From assembly GCA_905236685.1 (NCBI GenBank), contig CAJOPD010000087.1:1-38100 (forward strand): a stretch of 38,100 nt of DNA, written 5' to 3'. Below, piece after piece: positions 22,051 to 31,042 of the stretch (positions are counted from its first letter, which is position 1; each line of letters starts with the position of its first letter). This DNA comes from an uncultured Clostridia bacterium. GTDB lineage: Bacteria > Bacillota > Clostridia > UBA1381. The position numbers were made by a program, and so were the translations under genes. The notes under the pieces are model-generated. The model was not told the DNA's origin and searched no databases. It saw only the letters and a program-made list of their open reading frames with translations.

Positions 22051-22707
22051 TTATCTCCTTACATCTTCATACAAAAAACCGTATTGTGTAGGAACTGTAC
22101 CTACTATAAGGGTTTGGGAAATCGGGATTTTTGAAGTAACAGTGGTTTCGGAAATCATAAGTGCCGATATTATATCAAAGCTTGCAACCGCTTCAACATA
22201 AGTTTCGTAATATACCTGATTTATGCCTGCATCTTTTAAGTTTTCTGCAAAATCAATGCTGAAAGCGGTATCAAAAACGATTTTTACAGGAATTTTATAC
22301 CCCACACCTTGCAGCATAGGATATTTTGTAAGACTGCCGACGGGGATGTATACTATTGAATTATTGGATTGACTTAAATACTTATTAAGGTTATCATAAA
22401 TCCTTGTTTTTACAAAATTAAGCTCAATCGTGTTTGTATTGATAGAAGAAATAGAGTTGTTTTCTCCCCGCATAATATTTACAAAATCTTCGGTATTTAT
22501 TCCCGCAAGCGCGTCGGTTACAGCGTTGTTTATGATTAAATTTGCTTTATTTTTTGCGGCAAACTCCGCTTTTTCCTGAAAAACAGGCTTAAAACGGAAA
22601 ATAAGAAAATACAAAATAAATAAACAGCCTAAAAATGCAGCGAAAAGCAAAAAAAGCCCAAACAAAACTCTTTTTCTGTTATGTACCCGTTTAAATCTAA
22701 TTTTCAT
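22051..22707 (-). CDS. yunB: Sporulation protein YunB
   Basis: The 218-residue protein has a single N-terminal membrane anchor (about residues 13-38, 'VLFGLFLLFAAFLGCLFILY') after a basic start. The YunB body follows: 'KANLIINNAVTDAL', 'ELNFVKTRIYDNLNKYL', 'VYIPVGSLTKYPMLQGVGYKIPVKI', and the C-terminal 'VVGTVPTQYGF'-like 'IVGTVPTQYGFL'. YunB is a sigma-E-controlled mother-cell protein needed for normal sporulation in Bacillus. Its presence supports a spore-forming lineage. It lies three bases from ligA. Confidence 0.9.
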   Translation of the reverse strand: MKIRFKRVHNRKRVLFGLFLLFAAFLGCLFILYFLIFRFKPVFQEKAEFAAKNKANLIINNAVTDALAGINTEDFVNIMRGENNSISSINTNTIELNFVKTRIYDNLNKYLSQSNNSIVYIPVGSLTKYPMLQGVGYKIPVKIVFDTAFSIDFAENLKDAGINQVYYETYVEAVASFDIISALMISETTVTSKIPISQTLIVGTVPTQYGFLYEDVRR

Positions 22708-22752
22708 ACCATATCACCGCTACATAATATGAAAATAACGGTAAAACGGTCA

Positions 22753-22779
22753 CTTTGGGGACATAATAAGTCCCCAAAG
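22753..22779. terminator. 10-bp hairpin between thrS and yunB
   Basis: CTTTGGGGAC and GTCCCCAAAG pair perfectly around a 7-base loop. It lies 12 bases after the thrS stop. The tail has only short T runs (GTTTT), so it is a moderate terminator candidate; sequence alone does not fix its direction. Confidence 0.5.
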
Positions 22780-22790
22780 CTCTGTTTTGA

Positions 22791-24542
22791 TTATTTTATT
22801 GTCTTTGAATTTATTTCGTCTAAAAGATTTTTAATAAATTCGTCAATAGAAGTGCTGCCCAAATCGCCTTCACTTCTTGAACGCACCGAAACTGCGTTAT
22901 TTTCAATATCTTTATCGCCCAAAACAAGCATATAGGGTATCTTTTCAAGCTGTGCCTCACGGATTTTGTAACCGATTTTTTCCGCTCTGTCGTCAATCTC
23001 AACCCGTATAATTCCTGCATCTGCAAGCTTTTCCCTGATTTTTCGGGCGTAATCGTGATGTCTGTCCGCAATAGGCAAAATTTTAACCTGAACAGGTGCA
23101 AGCCACGCCGGAAATGCGCCTGCATATTTTTCTATCAAAAGCGCAAGCGTACGCTCATAACAGCCGATAGAGGTCCTGTGGATAATATACGGATTTTTGC
23201 GTGTGCCGTCCTTATCAACATACTCCATACCGAACTTTTCGGCAAGCATCTGGTCAATCTGAATTGTGATTAAAGTATCTTCTTTTCCGTAAACATTCTT
23301 TATTTGAATATCAAGCTTTGGACCGTAAAAGGCAGCCTCCCCTACTCCGATTTTATACGGAATTTCGAGGTGATTAAGGATTTTCTCCATAACGCCCTGT
23401 GCCTCGTCCCACTGTTCCTTTGTGCCGATATACTTTTCGCGGTCATCAGGGTCCCATTGTGAAAAACGGTAGGAAACATCTTCATAAAGACCGAGCGTTT
23501 TAAGCATATAAATTGCAAGCTCCAAACAGCCCTTAAATTCACCCTCTAACTGCTCGGGGGTACACATCAAGTGCCCTTCGGATATGGTAAATTGGCGCAC
23601 ACGGATAAGCCCGTGCATTTCGCCGGAGGCTTCATTTCTGAAAAGTGTTGAGGTTTCGTTAAGGCGCATAGGCAAGTCCCTGTATGACCTTCCGCGGTTT
23701 AAAAATGCCTGATACTGAAACGGACAGGTCATAGGACGAAGTGCAAATACTTCTTTATCATTTTCCGGGTCGCCTAAAACAAACATACCGTCACGGTAAT
23801 GATCCCAATGCCCTGAAAGCTTATATAAATCGCTTTTTGCCATAAACGGCGTTTTGGTAAGCTGCCAGCCGCGCTTTTGTTCTTCGTCCTCGACAAAGCG
23901 CTGCAAAAGCTGAATAACCCTTGCACCTTTCGGCAAAAGAATGGGAAGTCCCTGACCGATAATATCTGAGGTTGTAAAGAGTTCAAGCTCTCTGCCCAAC
24001 TTGTTATGGTCGCGTTTTTTTGCTTCTTCGCGCTTTTCAAGGTATTCGTTCAGTTCGTCTTTTGTGAAAAATGCCGTACCGTAAATCCTTTGGAGCATTT
24101 TGTTATGCTCATCTCCGCGCCAATATGCGCCTGTCGCACTCAAAAGCTTAAATGCCTTGACCTTGCTGGTATAGTTAATATGCGGACCTGCGCAAAGGTC
24201 GGTAAATTCGCCCTGCTTATAGAACGAAATTACCGCATCTTCGGGAAGTTCATTTATAAGCTCGATTTTATACGGTTCGTCCTTCATAAGCTCCAACGCT
24301 TCTTTCCGAGGAAGCTCAAAGCGTTCGATTTTAAGGTTTTCCTTTGCGATTTTTTTCATTTCCGCTTCAATTTTTTCCAAATCCTCCGCTAAAAATGTAT
24401 GCGGAGAATCAAAATCGTAGTAAAAGCCTGTATCGATAGCAGGTCCGATAGTGAGTTTTGTATCGGGATACAGCCTTTTTACAGCTTGCGCCATTACGTG
24501 CGAAGCTGAATGTCTTAGTGTTTGCAGTTCGTTTAATTCCAT
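22791..24542 (-). CDS. thrS: Threonyl-tRNA synthetase without TGS domain
   Basis: The 583-residue class II synthetase starts directly with the editing-domain region 'TLRHSASHVMAQAVKRLYPD' (H-x3-H zinc-like editing motif) and has 'TDLCAGPHINYT'. The catalytic core carries 'LALRPMTCPFQ'-type 'ALRPMTCPFQYQAF' (zinc Cys in motif 2 region), 'RNEASGEMHGLIRVRQF', 'IQIDQMLAEKFG', 'IIHRTSIGCYERTLALLIE' (motif 3), and the anticodon-binding domain is at the C-terminus. The usual N-terminal TGS domain of about 60 residues is absent. A T-box riboswitch precedes it, so expression rises when tRNA-Thr is uncharged. AGGAAG lies eight bases before the ATG. Confidence 0.97.
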   Translation of the reverse strand: MELNELQTLRHSASHVMAQAVKRLYPDTKLTIGPAIDTGFYYDFDSPHTFLAEDLEKIEAEMKKIAKENLKIERFELPRKEALELMKDEPYKIELINELPEDAVISFYKQGEFTDLCAGPHINYTSKVKAFKLLSATGAYWRGDEHNKMLQRIYGTAFFTKDELNEYLEKREEAKKRDHNKLGRELELFTTSDIIGQGLPILLPKGARVIQLLQRFVEDEEQKRGWQLTKTPFMAKSDLYKLSGHWDHYRDGMFVLGDPENDKEVFALRPMTCPFQYQAFLNRGRSYRDLPMRLNETSTLFRNEASGEMHGLIRVRQFTISEGHLMCTPEQLEGEFKGCLELAIYMLKTLGLYEDVSYRFSQWDPDDREKYIGTKEQWDEAQGVMEKILNHLEIPYKIGVGEAAFYGPKLDIQIKNVYGKEDTLITIQIDQMLAEKFGMEYVDKDGTRKNPYIIHRTSIGCYERTLALLIEKYAGAFPAWLAPVQVKILPIADRHHDYARKIREKLADAGIIRVEIDDRAEKIGYKIREAQLEKIPYMLVLGDKDIENNAVSVRSRSEGDLGSTSIDEFIKNLLDEINSKTIK

Positions 24543-24565
24543 TATTGCATCTTCCTTTCTTTAAA

Positions 24566-24812
24566 TAAAAAATCCCCAAGGAAAAAATTCCTTAGGGATG
24601 CTGAAATAGCACGGTTCCACCCTAATTATGATTTTATAAAAAAACCATCACTCAATTACTTTTAACGCAAAGTGAGGCGGCGATACTTACTGAAAGTTCG
24701 GTATGCAACTCCAAAGCGGTGTTCATTTTAAGCCACCCAAGAAACACTTACAGCCGCGATGTTTCCTCTCTTTTGGGATTTACTTAAAACTACTGTCTTC
24801 TTCATCGTCTTT
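24566..24812 (-). promoter_or_regulatory. T-box riboswitch (tRNA-Thr) upstream of thrS
   Basis: The minus-strand leader contains the T-box sequence AGGGTGGAACCGTGCT (24623-24608) and then a terminator hairpin (arms 24599-24590 and 24581-24572, 10 pairs with one G-U) with a T run. A stem I region follows the promoter, with GAACACCGC giving a Thr ACC specifier at 24720-24718. Uncharged tRNA-Thr binding would favour the antiterminator and turn on thrS. The specifier assignment is by eye. Confidence 0.92.
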
Positions 24813-24818
24813 AAGATT

Positions 24819-24847
24819 ATTATGACACTTTTTGTTTAAAATGTCAA
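24819..24847 (-). promoter_or_regulatory. thrS T-box promoter
   Basis: On the minus strand TTGACA (24847-24842) and CATAAT (24824-24819) have a 17-base spacer, and the T-box leader starts about seven bases downstream. The promoter begins directly after the HAD gene stop. Confidence 0.75.
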
Positions 24848-24856
24848 GTATTTTGC

Positions 24857-25513
24857 CTAAATTTCCTGCTTTAAAATAAAATCGGCAGCGTCAAGCAAAT
24901 TATCAAAAATATAGTCCGCACCCGCTGTTTCAAGTTCGTTTTTCTCGGCATATCCGCGCCTTAGTCCGATAGATGAAATGCCGCATTTTTTTGCTCCTAA
25001 GACATCATTTTCCCTATCCCCTATGATAACGGTTTCCGATAAGGAAAATGCGCTTGCGCTGTCAAGAACTTTACTAATCACCTCGTCCTTATATCCCTTA
25101 CTTCCGTCAGGTTCGGCACCTGATGCATAATCAAAATAATCAAAAATCTTAAAGTTTTTTAAAATTCTCTCTGCATAGACATAGGGCTTTGAAGTTGCAA
25201 GCGCAAGCGTTTTACCGTGACTTTTCAAAAGTTCAAGTGCTTCTGCCGTATCACTGTAAACGGTATTTTCATAAATGCCTGTATTCGTAAATCTCTCACG
25301 GTACTTTTCAACCGCGCAAACGGCGTCATCGTGCGAAAACCCGTATATTCCGCGAAAAGAATCGTAAAGCGGCGGTCCGATAAACTTAAAAAGCTTTTTC
25401 TCATCATTTTCCTTTATTCCAAAGCTTTCAAGCGCATATTTGACGCAATTTATTATGCCTTCCTTTGAATCGGTCAAGGTGCCGTCTAAATCAAATAAAA
25501 TCAGTTTAAACAT
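24857..25513 (-). CDS. HAD-superfamily phosphatase (Gph/PpaX-like)
   Basis: The 218-residue HAD hydrolase has motif I 'LILFDLDGTLTDSKEG' (two Asp), motif II Thr/Ser in 'LALATSKPY', motif III Lys in the 'GSKGYKDEV' region, and motif IV 'VIIGDRENDVLGAK'. An alpha-helical cap between motifs I and II is of the phosphoglycolate-phosphatase type. Substrate unassigned; phosphoglycolate, pyrophosphate or sugar phosphates are all known for this group. It starts immediately after the stop of uvrA and closes the hpf-to-uvrA operon. Confidence 0.9.
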   Translation of the reverse strand: MFKLILFDLDGTLTDSKEGIINCVKYALESFGIKENDEKKLFKFIGPPLYDSFRGIYGFSHDDAVCAVEKYRERFTNTGIYENTVYSDTAEALELLKSHGKTLALATSKPYVYAERILKNFKIFDYFDYASGAEPDGSKGYKDEVISKVLDSASAFSLSETVIIGDRENDVLGAKKCGISSIGLRRGYAEKNELETAGADYIFDNLLDAADFILKQEI

Positions 25514-28342
25514 CTATTTCTCCAAGTATCTTTTTAAATATTGTCCTGTGTAGGATTTTTCTTCCTTGATTATTTCTTCGGGCGTTCCCGTTGCAATTAG
25601 CTGACCGCCCTTATCGCCGCCTTCCTGCCCTAAATCGATAATGTAGTCGCAGGTTTTTATCATATCAAGGTTATGCTCAATAACAACAACGCTGTTACCT
25701 GTATCTACAAGCTTTTGCAGTACATCGGTCAGTTTATGAACATCTGCTGCGTGCAGTCCCGTTGTAGGCTCGTCTAACACATAAATTGTTCTGCCTGTAC
25801 TTTTTTTCGAAAGCTCGGTTGCAAGCTTAACACGCTGTGCCTCGCCGCCCGAAAGGGTTGTTGAACTCTGTCCTAATTTTATATAGCCAAGCCCTACCTC
25901 CTTTAAAGTTTCAAGCTTGCGCTTTATCGGAGGAAGATTTTTAAAAAATTCGTATGCCTCGTCAACTGTCATTTCAAGAACATCATAGATGTTTTTGCCC
26001 TTATATTTTACTTCAAGGGTTTCGCGGTTATACCGCTGCCCTTTGCAGACGCTGCAAGGTACATAAATATCTGCAAGAAAGTTCATTTCTATTTTGACAA
26101 TACCGTCGCCCGCGCACGCCTCACAGCGTCCGCCCTTCACATTAAAGCTGAAACGCCCAGGGGCATATCCGCGCATTTTCGCGTCGTTTGTTGACGCAAA
26201 AACATTCCGTATATCATTAAACAGATTTGTATATGTTGCAGGGTTTGAACGGGGCGTTCTGCCTATGGGCGATTGGTCGATATTTATTATCTTATCAAGC
26301 TGTTCTGTACCCTCAATTTTGGTATGCTTGCCGGGGTGCGTCATAGCGCGGTTTAGGTCCTTGGCAAGCTCTTTATATAAAATCTCGTTTATCAGGGAGC
26401 TTTTTCCCGAGCCGGAAACGCCTGTAACGCAGGTAAATACGCCGAGCGGAATTTCTACATCAATATTTTTTAAATTATTTTCCTGCGCACCGCAAATTTT
26501 TATAAAACCGCTTGGTTTTCTGCGGGTTTTCGGAACAGGAATAGACTTTTTGCCGCTTAAATACTGACCCGTAATAGATTTTTTTGATTTTTTAATCTGT
26601 TCTGCCGTACCTGTCGCAACTACATTCCCGCCGTTTATTCCGGCCCCCGGACCTATATCTACTATATAGTCGGCGGCATACATAGTATCTTCGTCGTGCT
26701 CTACAACAATTACGGTATTTCCTATATCGCGCAGATGTTTAAGCGTTGCGATAAGCTTGTTATTATCCCGCTGATGAAGTCCTATGCTTGGCTCATCAAG
26801 AATATACAAAACTCCCATAAGCCCCGAGCCGATTTGCGTAGCAAGCCGTATTCTCTGCGATTCGCCGCCCGAAAGCGTGCTTGAAGCCCGCGCGAGCGTT
26901 AAATAATCAAGACCTACATCAACCAAAAATTGCAGTCTTGCCGTTATTTCCTTAATAATTTGATTGGCAATCAGACTTTCTCTTTCGGATAGTTTGAGAT
27001 TTTTTATAAAGTCCAGTTCATTTTGCACCGACATACAGGTAAATTCATAGATATTTTTCCCGCCGACAGTAACGGCAAGAACTTCCTCATTAAGCCTTTT
27101 GCCGTGGCAATCGTGGCACTCGGTCTCGTTTATGAATTTTTCTATTTCATTTTTTGAGTATTCCGATGTAGTTTCATTGTAACGGCGTTCCAAATTGTTT
27201 ACAATGCCCTCATATACGGCATTATATGTTCCCGAGCCGTAACTTCTCGTATATTTGAACTCAAATTTTTCGCCGCCCGTGCCGTAAAGCACGGTATTTT
27301 TGACTTTTTCCGGCAAATCCTTCCATTTGGTATCAAGCGGTATTTTATAATGCTCCAAAATACCCTTAAAATACATATGCGCCATTGTGTCAGCTATTCC
27401 GGGAGCTGCCCAGCCCATACAGTTTATTGCGCCTTCAAAGAGCGTTCTGTTTTCATCAACAATCAACAAATTCGGGTCGATTTTTGTAAGAAATCCAAGT
27501 CCTTTGCAAGTCGGGCAGGCGCCGAGCGGGTTATTAAAGGAAAAACTTCTGGGCGCAAGCTCGGAAAGACTTATTCCGCAGTCATCACAGGCAAGATTTT
27601 GATTAAATTTTAGTATTTCCCCGCCTAAAATCTCGACCATAACGACATCACCGCTAAGGTTTAAAGCAGTTTCGACCGAATCGGTAAGACGGCTTTCCAT
27701 ACCCTCGCGTATAATAAGTCTGTCAACAATTATTTCAATATTGTGTTTGATATTCTTTTCAAGAACAATCGGCTCGGTCAATTCATATTGAATACCGTCC
27801 GCCTTTACACGCACAAATCCTGCGCGTTTTGCATCTTCAAAAACCTTTTTATGTTCACCTTTTTTGCCCTTTATTACAGGTGCTAAAATATGGATTTTTG
27901 TACCCGTCGGAAGTGACAGGATTTTATCTGTTATCTGGTCAACCGTCTGCCGTGAAACAACTTTGTGGCATTTTGGACAGTGCGGAATACCTATTCGGGC
28001 ATATAAAAGCCTCAAATAATCATATATTTCGGTAACTGTTCCGACTGTTGAACGCGGATTTTTTGAGGTAGTCTTTTGGTCAATGCTGATAGCGGGCGAT
28101 AGTCCTGTTATGCTTTCCACATCAGGCTTGTCCATCTGTCCCAAAAACTGACGCGCATACGAGGAAAGCGATTCCACATATCTCCTCTGCCCCTCAGCAT
28201 AGATTGTATCAAAGGCAAGCGAACTCTTTCCCGAGCCGGAAAGCCCCGTTAAAACCACCAGTTTTTCCCGAGGTATTTTAAGAGAAATATTTTTAAGATT
28301 ATGCACTTTTGCGTCTTTTATCGTTATATACTTGTCCATCAT
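25514..28342 (-). CDS. uvrA: Excinuclease ABC subunit UvrA
   Basis: This 942-residue damage sensor of nucleotide excision repair has two ABC ATPase halves: the first Walker A 'GLSGSGKSSLAFD' near residue 33 and the second 'GVSGSGKSSLINE', each with an 'LSGGE' signature and 'YVLDEPTTGLH'/'YILDEPSIGLH' Walker B. The first zinc finger includes 'CPTCKGLGF', and the second is 'CEACAGDGIVKIEM...CSVCKGQRY'. UvrA loads UvrB onto lesions. It overlaps uvrB by ATGA, so the pair is coupled. Confidence 0.98.
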   Translation of the reverse strand: MMDKYITIKDAKVHNLKNISLKIPREKLVVLTGLSGSGKSSLAFDTIYAEGQRRYVESLSSYARQFLGQMDKPDVESITGLSPAISIDQKTTSKNPRSTVGTVTEIYDYLRLLYARIGIPHCPKCHKVVSRQTVDQITDKILSLPTGTKIHILAPVIKGKKGEHKKVFEDAKRAGFVRVKADGIQYELTEPIVLEKNIKHNIEIIVDRLIIREGMESRLTDSVETALNLSGDVVMVEILGGEILKFNQNLACDDCGISLSELAPRSFSFNNPLGACPTCKGLGFLTKIDPNLLIVDENRTLFEGAINCMGWAAPGIADTMAHMYFKGILEHYKIPLDTKWKDLPEKVKNTVLYGTGGEKFEFKYTRSYGSGTYNAVYEGIVNNLERRYNETTSEYSKNEIEKFINETECHDCHGKRLNEEVLAVTVGGKNIYEFTCMSVQNELDFIKNLKLSERESLIANQIIKEITARLQFLVDVGLDYLTLARASSTLSGGESQRIRLATQIGSGLMGVLYILDEPSIGLHQRDNNKLIATLKHLRDIGNTVIVVEHDEDTMYAADYIVDIGPGAGINGGNVVATGTAEQIKKSKKSITGQYLSGKKSIPVPKTRRKPSGFIKICGAQENNLKNIDVEIPLGVFTCVTGVSGSGKSSLINEILYKELAKDLNRAMTHPGKHTKIEGTEQLDKIINIDQSPIGRTPRSNPATYTNLFNDIRNVFASTNDAKMRGYAPGRFSFNVKGGRCEACAGDGIVKIEMNFLADIYVPCSVCKGQRYNRETLEVKYKGKNIYDVLEMTVDEAYEFFKNLPPIKRKLETLKEVGLGYIKLGQSSTTLSGGEAQRVKLATELSKKSTGRTIYVLDEPTTGLHAADVHKLTDVLQKLVDTGNSVVVIEHNLDMIKTCDYIIDLGQEGGDKGGQLIATGTPEEIIKEEKSYTGQYLKRYLEK

Positions 28343-30291
28343 TCTTCCCCGTTTTCTAAGCGCTTAATTTTATCTCTTAGCTCCGCCGCGCGTTCAAATT
28401 CAAGATTTTCGGCGCAAAGAAGCATTTCATCACGCAAATTTTCGATAAGCTTTTGCATATTTTGCGGCTTTTGGGCAGATTTTAATTCTACCGATTTAAC
28501 AGCCTCAATAATATCCCTGATATCCTTTTTGACGGTTTTCGGGATAATGTTGTTCTTTTTGTTATATTCCTCCTGATAGGCGCGCCTGCGGGCTGTTTCA
28601 TCAATAGCGCGTTTCATCGAGCCCGTCATCGTATCTGCATACATAATAACCGTTCCGTGCTCATTACGCGCGGCTCTGCCTATCGTCTGAATTAAAGATG
28701 TTTCGCTCCTTAAAAAACCTTCCTTATCGGCGTCTAAAATGGCAACAAGCGACACTTCGGGCAAATCAAGCCCTTCGCGGAGCAAATTTATACCTACCAA
28801 AACATCAAATTCGCCCATTCGCAAATCGCGTATGATTTCCGTTCGCTCGATTGTCTTTATCTCGGAGTGCATATATTTAACCTTAATGCCCGCCTCACGC
28901 AAATAATCGGTCAAATCCTCCGCCATTCGCTTTGTCAGCGTTGTTACAAGAACGCGTTCGTCCTTTTCTGCCCGGACATTTATTTCCGCAATCAAGTCGT
29001 CAATCTGATTTTTTATGGGTCTTACGCTGATTTCGGGGTCCAAAAGTCCCGTAGGTCTTATCAGCTGTTCCACAAATTCCTTTGAGTGTTCTTTTTCATA
29101 CTCGGCAGGCGTTGCGGAGGTAAAAATCACCTGATTGAGCCGTTTTTCAAATTCCGTAAATTTTAAAGGTCTGTTATCAAAAGCAGAAGGAAGCCGAAAA
29201 CCGTATGCAACAAGCGACTCTTTGCGCGCGCGGTCGCCGTTATACATCGCACGCACCTGCGATACAGTCACATGCGATTCGTCTATAAACATCAAAAAAT
29301 CCTTCGGGAAATAGTCTAAAAGCGTATATGGTGCAGAGCCTGGCGCGCGTCCGCTAATTAAGCGTGAATAGTTTTCGATACCCTGACAGAAGCCTATTTC
29401 TTGGAGCATTTCAACATCATACAGTGTCCGCTGTTCAATCCTCTGCGCCTCTATGAGCATATTGTTTTCTTTGAAATAGCGTATTCTTTCGCCCAGTTCT
29501 TCCAAAATACCAGCTATTGCTATTTTCATTTTATCGCCTGTTGTAACATAGTGCGAGGCGGGAGAAATCACAATATGGTTTCTTGTTCCCGTTATTTCGC
29601 CCGTTACAACATCGATTTGCGAAATCTTGTCTATTTCGTCGCCAAAAAATTCAACTCTTACCGCATACTCTTTGCTGCTTGCGGGAAATATTTCCAAGAC
29701 ATCGCCTCTTACACGAAACTTATTTCTTGTAAAGTTTATGTCATTCCGCTCATATTGCATTTCTATGAGCTTTTTAAGAATTTCATCTCTGTCCTTTACC
29801 ATTCCTACTCGGAGCGAAAGCATAAGATTTTCATAGTCTTCGGGGTCGCCAAGTCCGTAAATGCAGGAAACACTTGAAATTATTATTACATCGCGCCGCT
29901 CAAAAAGCGCAAAGGTTGCGCTGTGTCTAAGCTCGTCTATTTCATCATTTACCGAGGAATCCTTTTCGATATAGGTATCAGACGCCGCAATATATGCCTC
30001 AGGCTGATAATAATCGTAATAGCTGACAAAAAATTCTACCGCATTATTCGGAAAAAAATCCTTAAACTCGCTGTAAAGCTGTGCCGCAAGCGTTTTATTA
30101 TGCGCTAAAACAAGGGTAGGCTTATTTACTTCGGCAATAATGTTAGCCATAGTAAAAGTCTTACCCGAGCCTGTAACACCCATCAAGGTTTGAAATTTTT
30201 CGCCGTTTTTTATGCCGTCAGCAAGCTTTTTGACTGCTTGCGGCTGGTCGCCCGACATTTTATAATCCGATACCAGTTCAAATTTGTCCAT
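28339..30291 (-). CDS. uvrB: Excinuclease ABC subunit UvrB
   Basis: The 650-residue helicase-like subunit starts 'YKMSGDQPQAVKKL' and has Walker A 'GVTGSGKTFTMA' (residues 38-45). The beta-hairpin 'YYDYYQPEAYI' inserts between DNA strands, 'DESHVTV' is the DExx box, and 'QTIGRAARN' is motif VI. The C-terminal UVR motif 'LRDEMLLCAENLEFERAAELRDKI' binds UvrC. Length is normal. GAGGAAGAA precedes the ATG directly after the rsmE stop. Confidence 0.98.
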   Translation of the reverse strand: MDKFELVSDYKMSGDQPQAVKKLADGIKNGEKFQTLMGVTGSGKTFTMANIIAEVNKPTLVLAHNKTLAAQLYSEFKDFFPNNAVEFFVSYYDYYQPEAYIAASDTYIEKDSSVNDEIDELRHSATFALFERRDVIIISSVSCIYGLGDPEDYENLMLSLRVGMVKDRDEILKKLIEMQYERNDINFTRNKFRVRGDVLEIFPASSKEYAVRVEFFGDEIDKISQIDVVTGEITGTRNHIVISPASHYVTTGDKMKIAIAGILEELGERIRYFKENNMLIEAQRIEQRTLYDVEMLQEIGFCQGIENYSRLISGRAPGSAPYTLLDYFPKDFLMFIDESHVTVSQVRAMYNGDRARKESLVAYGFRLPSAFDNRPLKFTEFEKRLNQVIFTSATPAEYEKEHSKEFVEQLIRPTGLLDPEISVRPIKNQIDDLIAEINVRAEKDERVLVTTLTKRMAEDLTDYLREAGIKVKYMHSEIKTIERTEIIRDLRMGEFDVLVGINLLREGLDLPEVSLVAILDADKEGFLRSETSLIQTIGRAARNEHGTVIMYADTMTGSMKRAIDETARRRAYQEEYNKKNNIIPKTVKKDIRDIIEAVKSVELKSAQKPQNMQKLIENLRDEMLLCAENLEFERAAELRDKIKRLENGEE

Positions 30292-30300
30292 TTCTTCCTC

Positions 30301-31038
30301 TTAAATGCTATTTATGTCGCCAATCTCGTACATAATCATAGAAAGCACAGCCTCGCCTGCTGTTTCTGTACGCAAAATCCTCTTTCCGAGTGAAACCGAC
30401 GGTATTCCGTTCTCTATTAAAAAATCTATCTCCGATTTATCAAAACCGCCCTCTGCGCCTACCAAAAAAGCAACAGATTTCGGCTCGCTTTTTGAATTTA
30501 AAACCGTTTTAATTACCGTTTTTTCCTCACATTCATAGGCGACAAAAGAAATATCGGCACTTTTTAAAACCTTTACCGCCTCACTTATATTTATTTTGGG
30601 GCGGATAGTCGGAACAATTCCCCTTCCCGACTGCTGTGCCGCTTCTTTGGCAATTTTTTGCCATCTTTCAATCTTTTTTTCGCCGTCAAGCTTTGCAACA
30701 CATCGATTTAATTCACAGGGAAATATTTCGGATATTCCCAGCTCAGTAGTTTTTTGTATAATATAGTCCATTTTTGACGCTTTCGGTATTCCCTGAATAA
30801 GCGTTACCTTGATATTTGGCTCGGTATCCGACTTTGTTTTCCTTAAAATATCGCATAATACCGTCGCTTTTGAAACTTCCGCAATCTTTGCCTCATAGTC
30901 AAAGCCCTGACCATCACAGCAAGTCAAGGTATCGCCCTTTTTGAGCCTTAAAACCTTAGTTATATGTACCGTATCTTCACCTGTTACGGTAATTTGGTTT
31001 TCCGAAATATGTTCTCTCGGAATAAAAAATCTGGACAT
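30301..31038 (-). CDS. rsmE: 16S rRNA (uracil-1498-N3) methyltransferase RsmE
   Basis: Taking the ATG at 31038 gives 245 residues beginning 'MSRFFIPREHI', which is the normal N-terminus (PUA-like domain); the longer frame overlaps prmA and adds no family sequence. The SPOUT methyltransferase part has 'LIQGIPKASKMDYIIQKTTELG', 'AAQQSGRGIVPTI' and the knot 'FLVGAEGGFDKSEIDF' and 'LGKRILRTETAGEAVLSM'. It methylates U1498 of 16S rRNA. There is no strong ribosome binding site: the start is four bases after the prmA stop, so translation is probably coupled. Confidence 0.96.
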   Translation of the reverse strand: MSRFFIPREHISENQITVTGEDTVHITKVLRLKKGDTLTCCDGQGFDYEAKIAEVSKATVLCDILRKTKSDTEPNIKVTLIQGIPKASKMDYIIQKTTELGISEIFPCELNRCVAKLDGEKKIERWQKIAKEAAQQSGRGIVPTIRPKINISEAVKVLKSADISFVAYECEEKTVIKTVLNSKSEPKSVAFLVGAEGGFDKSEIDFLIENGIPSVSLGKRILRTETAGEAVLSMIMYEIGDINSI

Positions 31039-31042
31039 AATT

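Noticed and set aside
24006..24392. Plus-strand 128-codon frame opposite thrS
   Set aside because: It lies wholly inside thrS in antisense, has no ribosome binding site and a composition typical of the complement of coding sequence.
29401..29877. Plus-strand 158-codon frame opposite uvrB
   Set aside because: Antisense shadow of a fully conserved gene with no family features or start signals.
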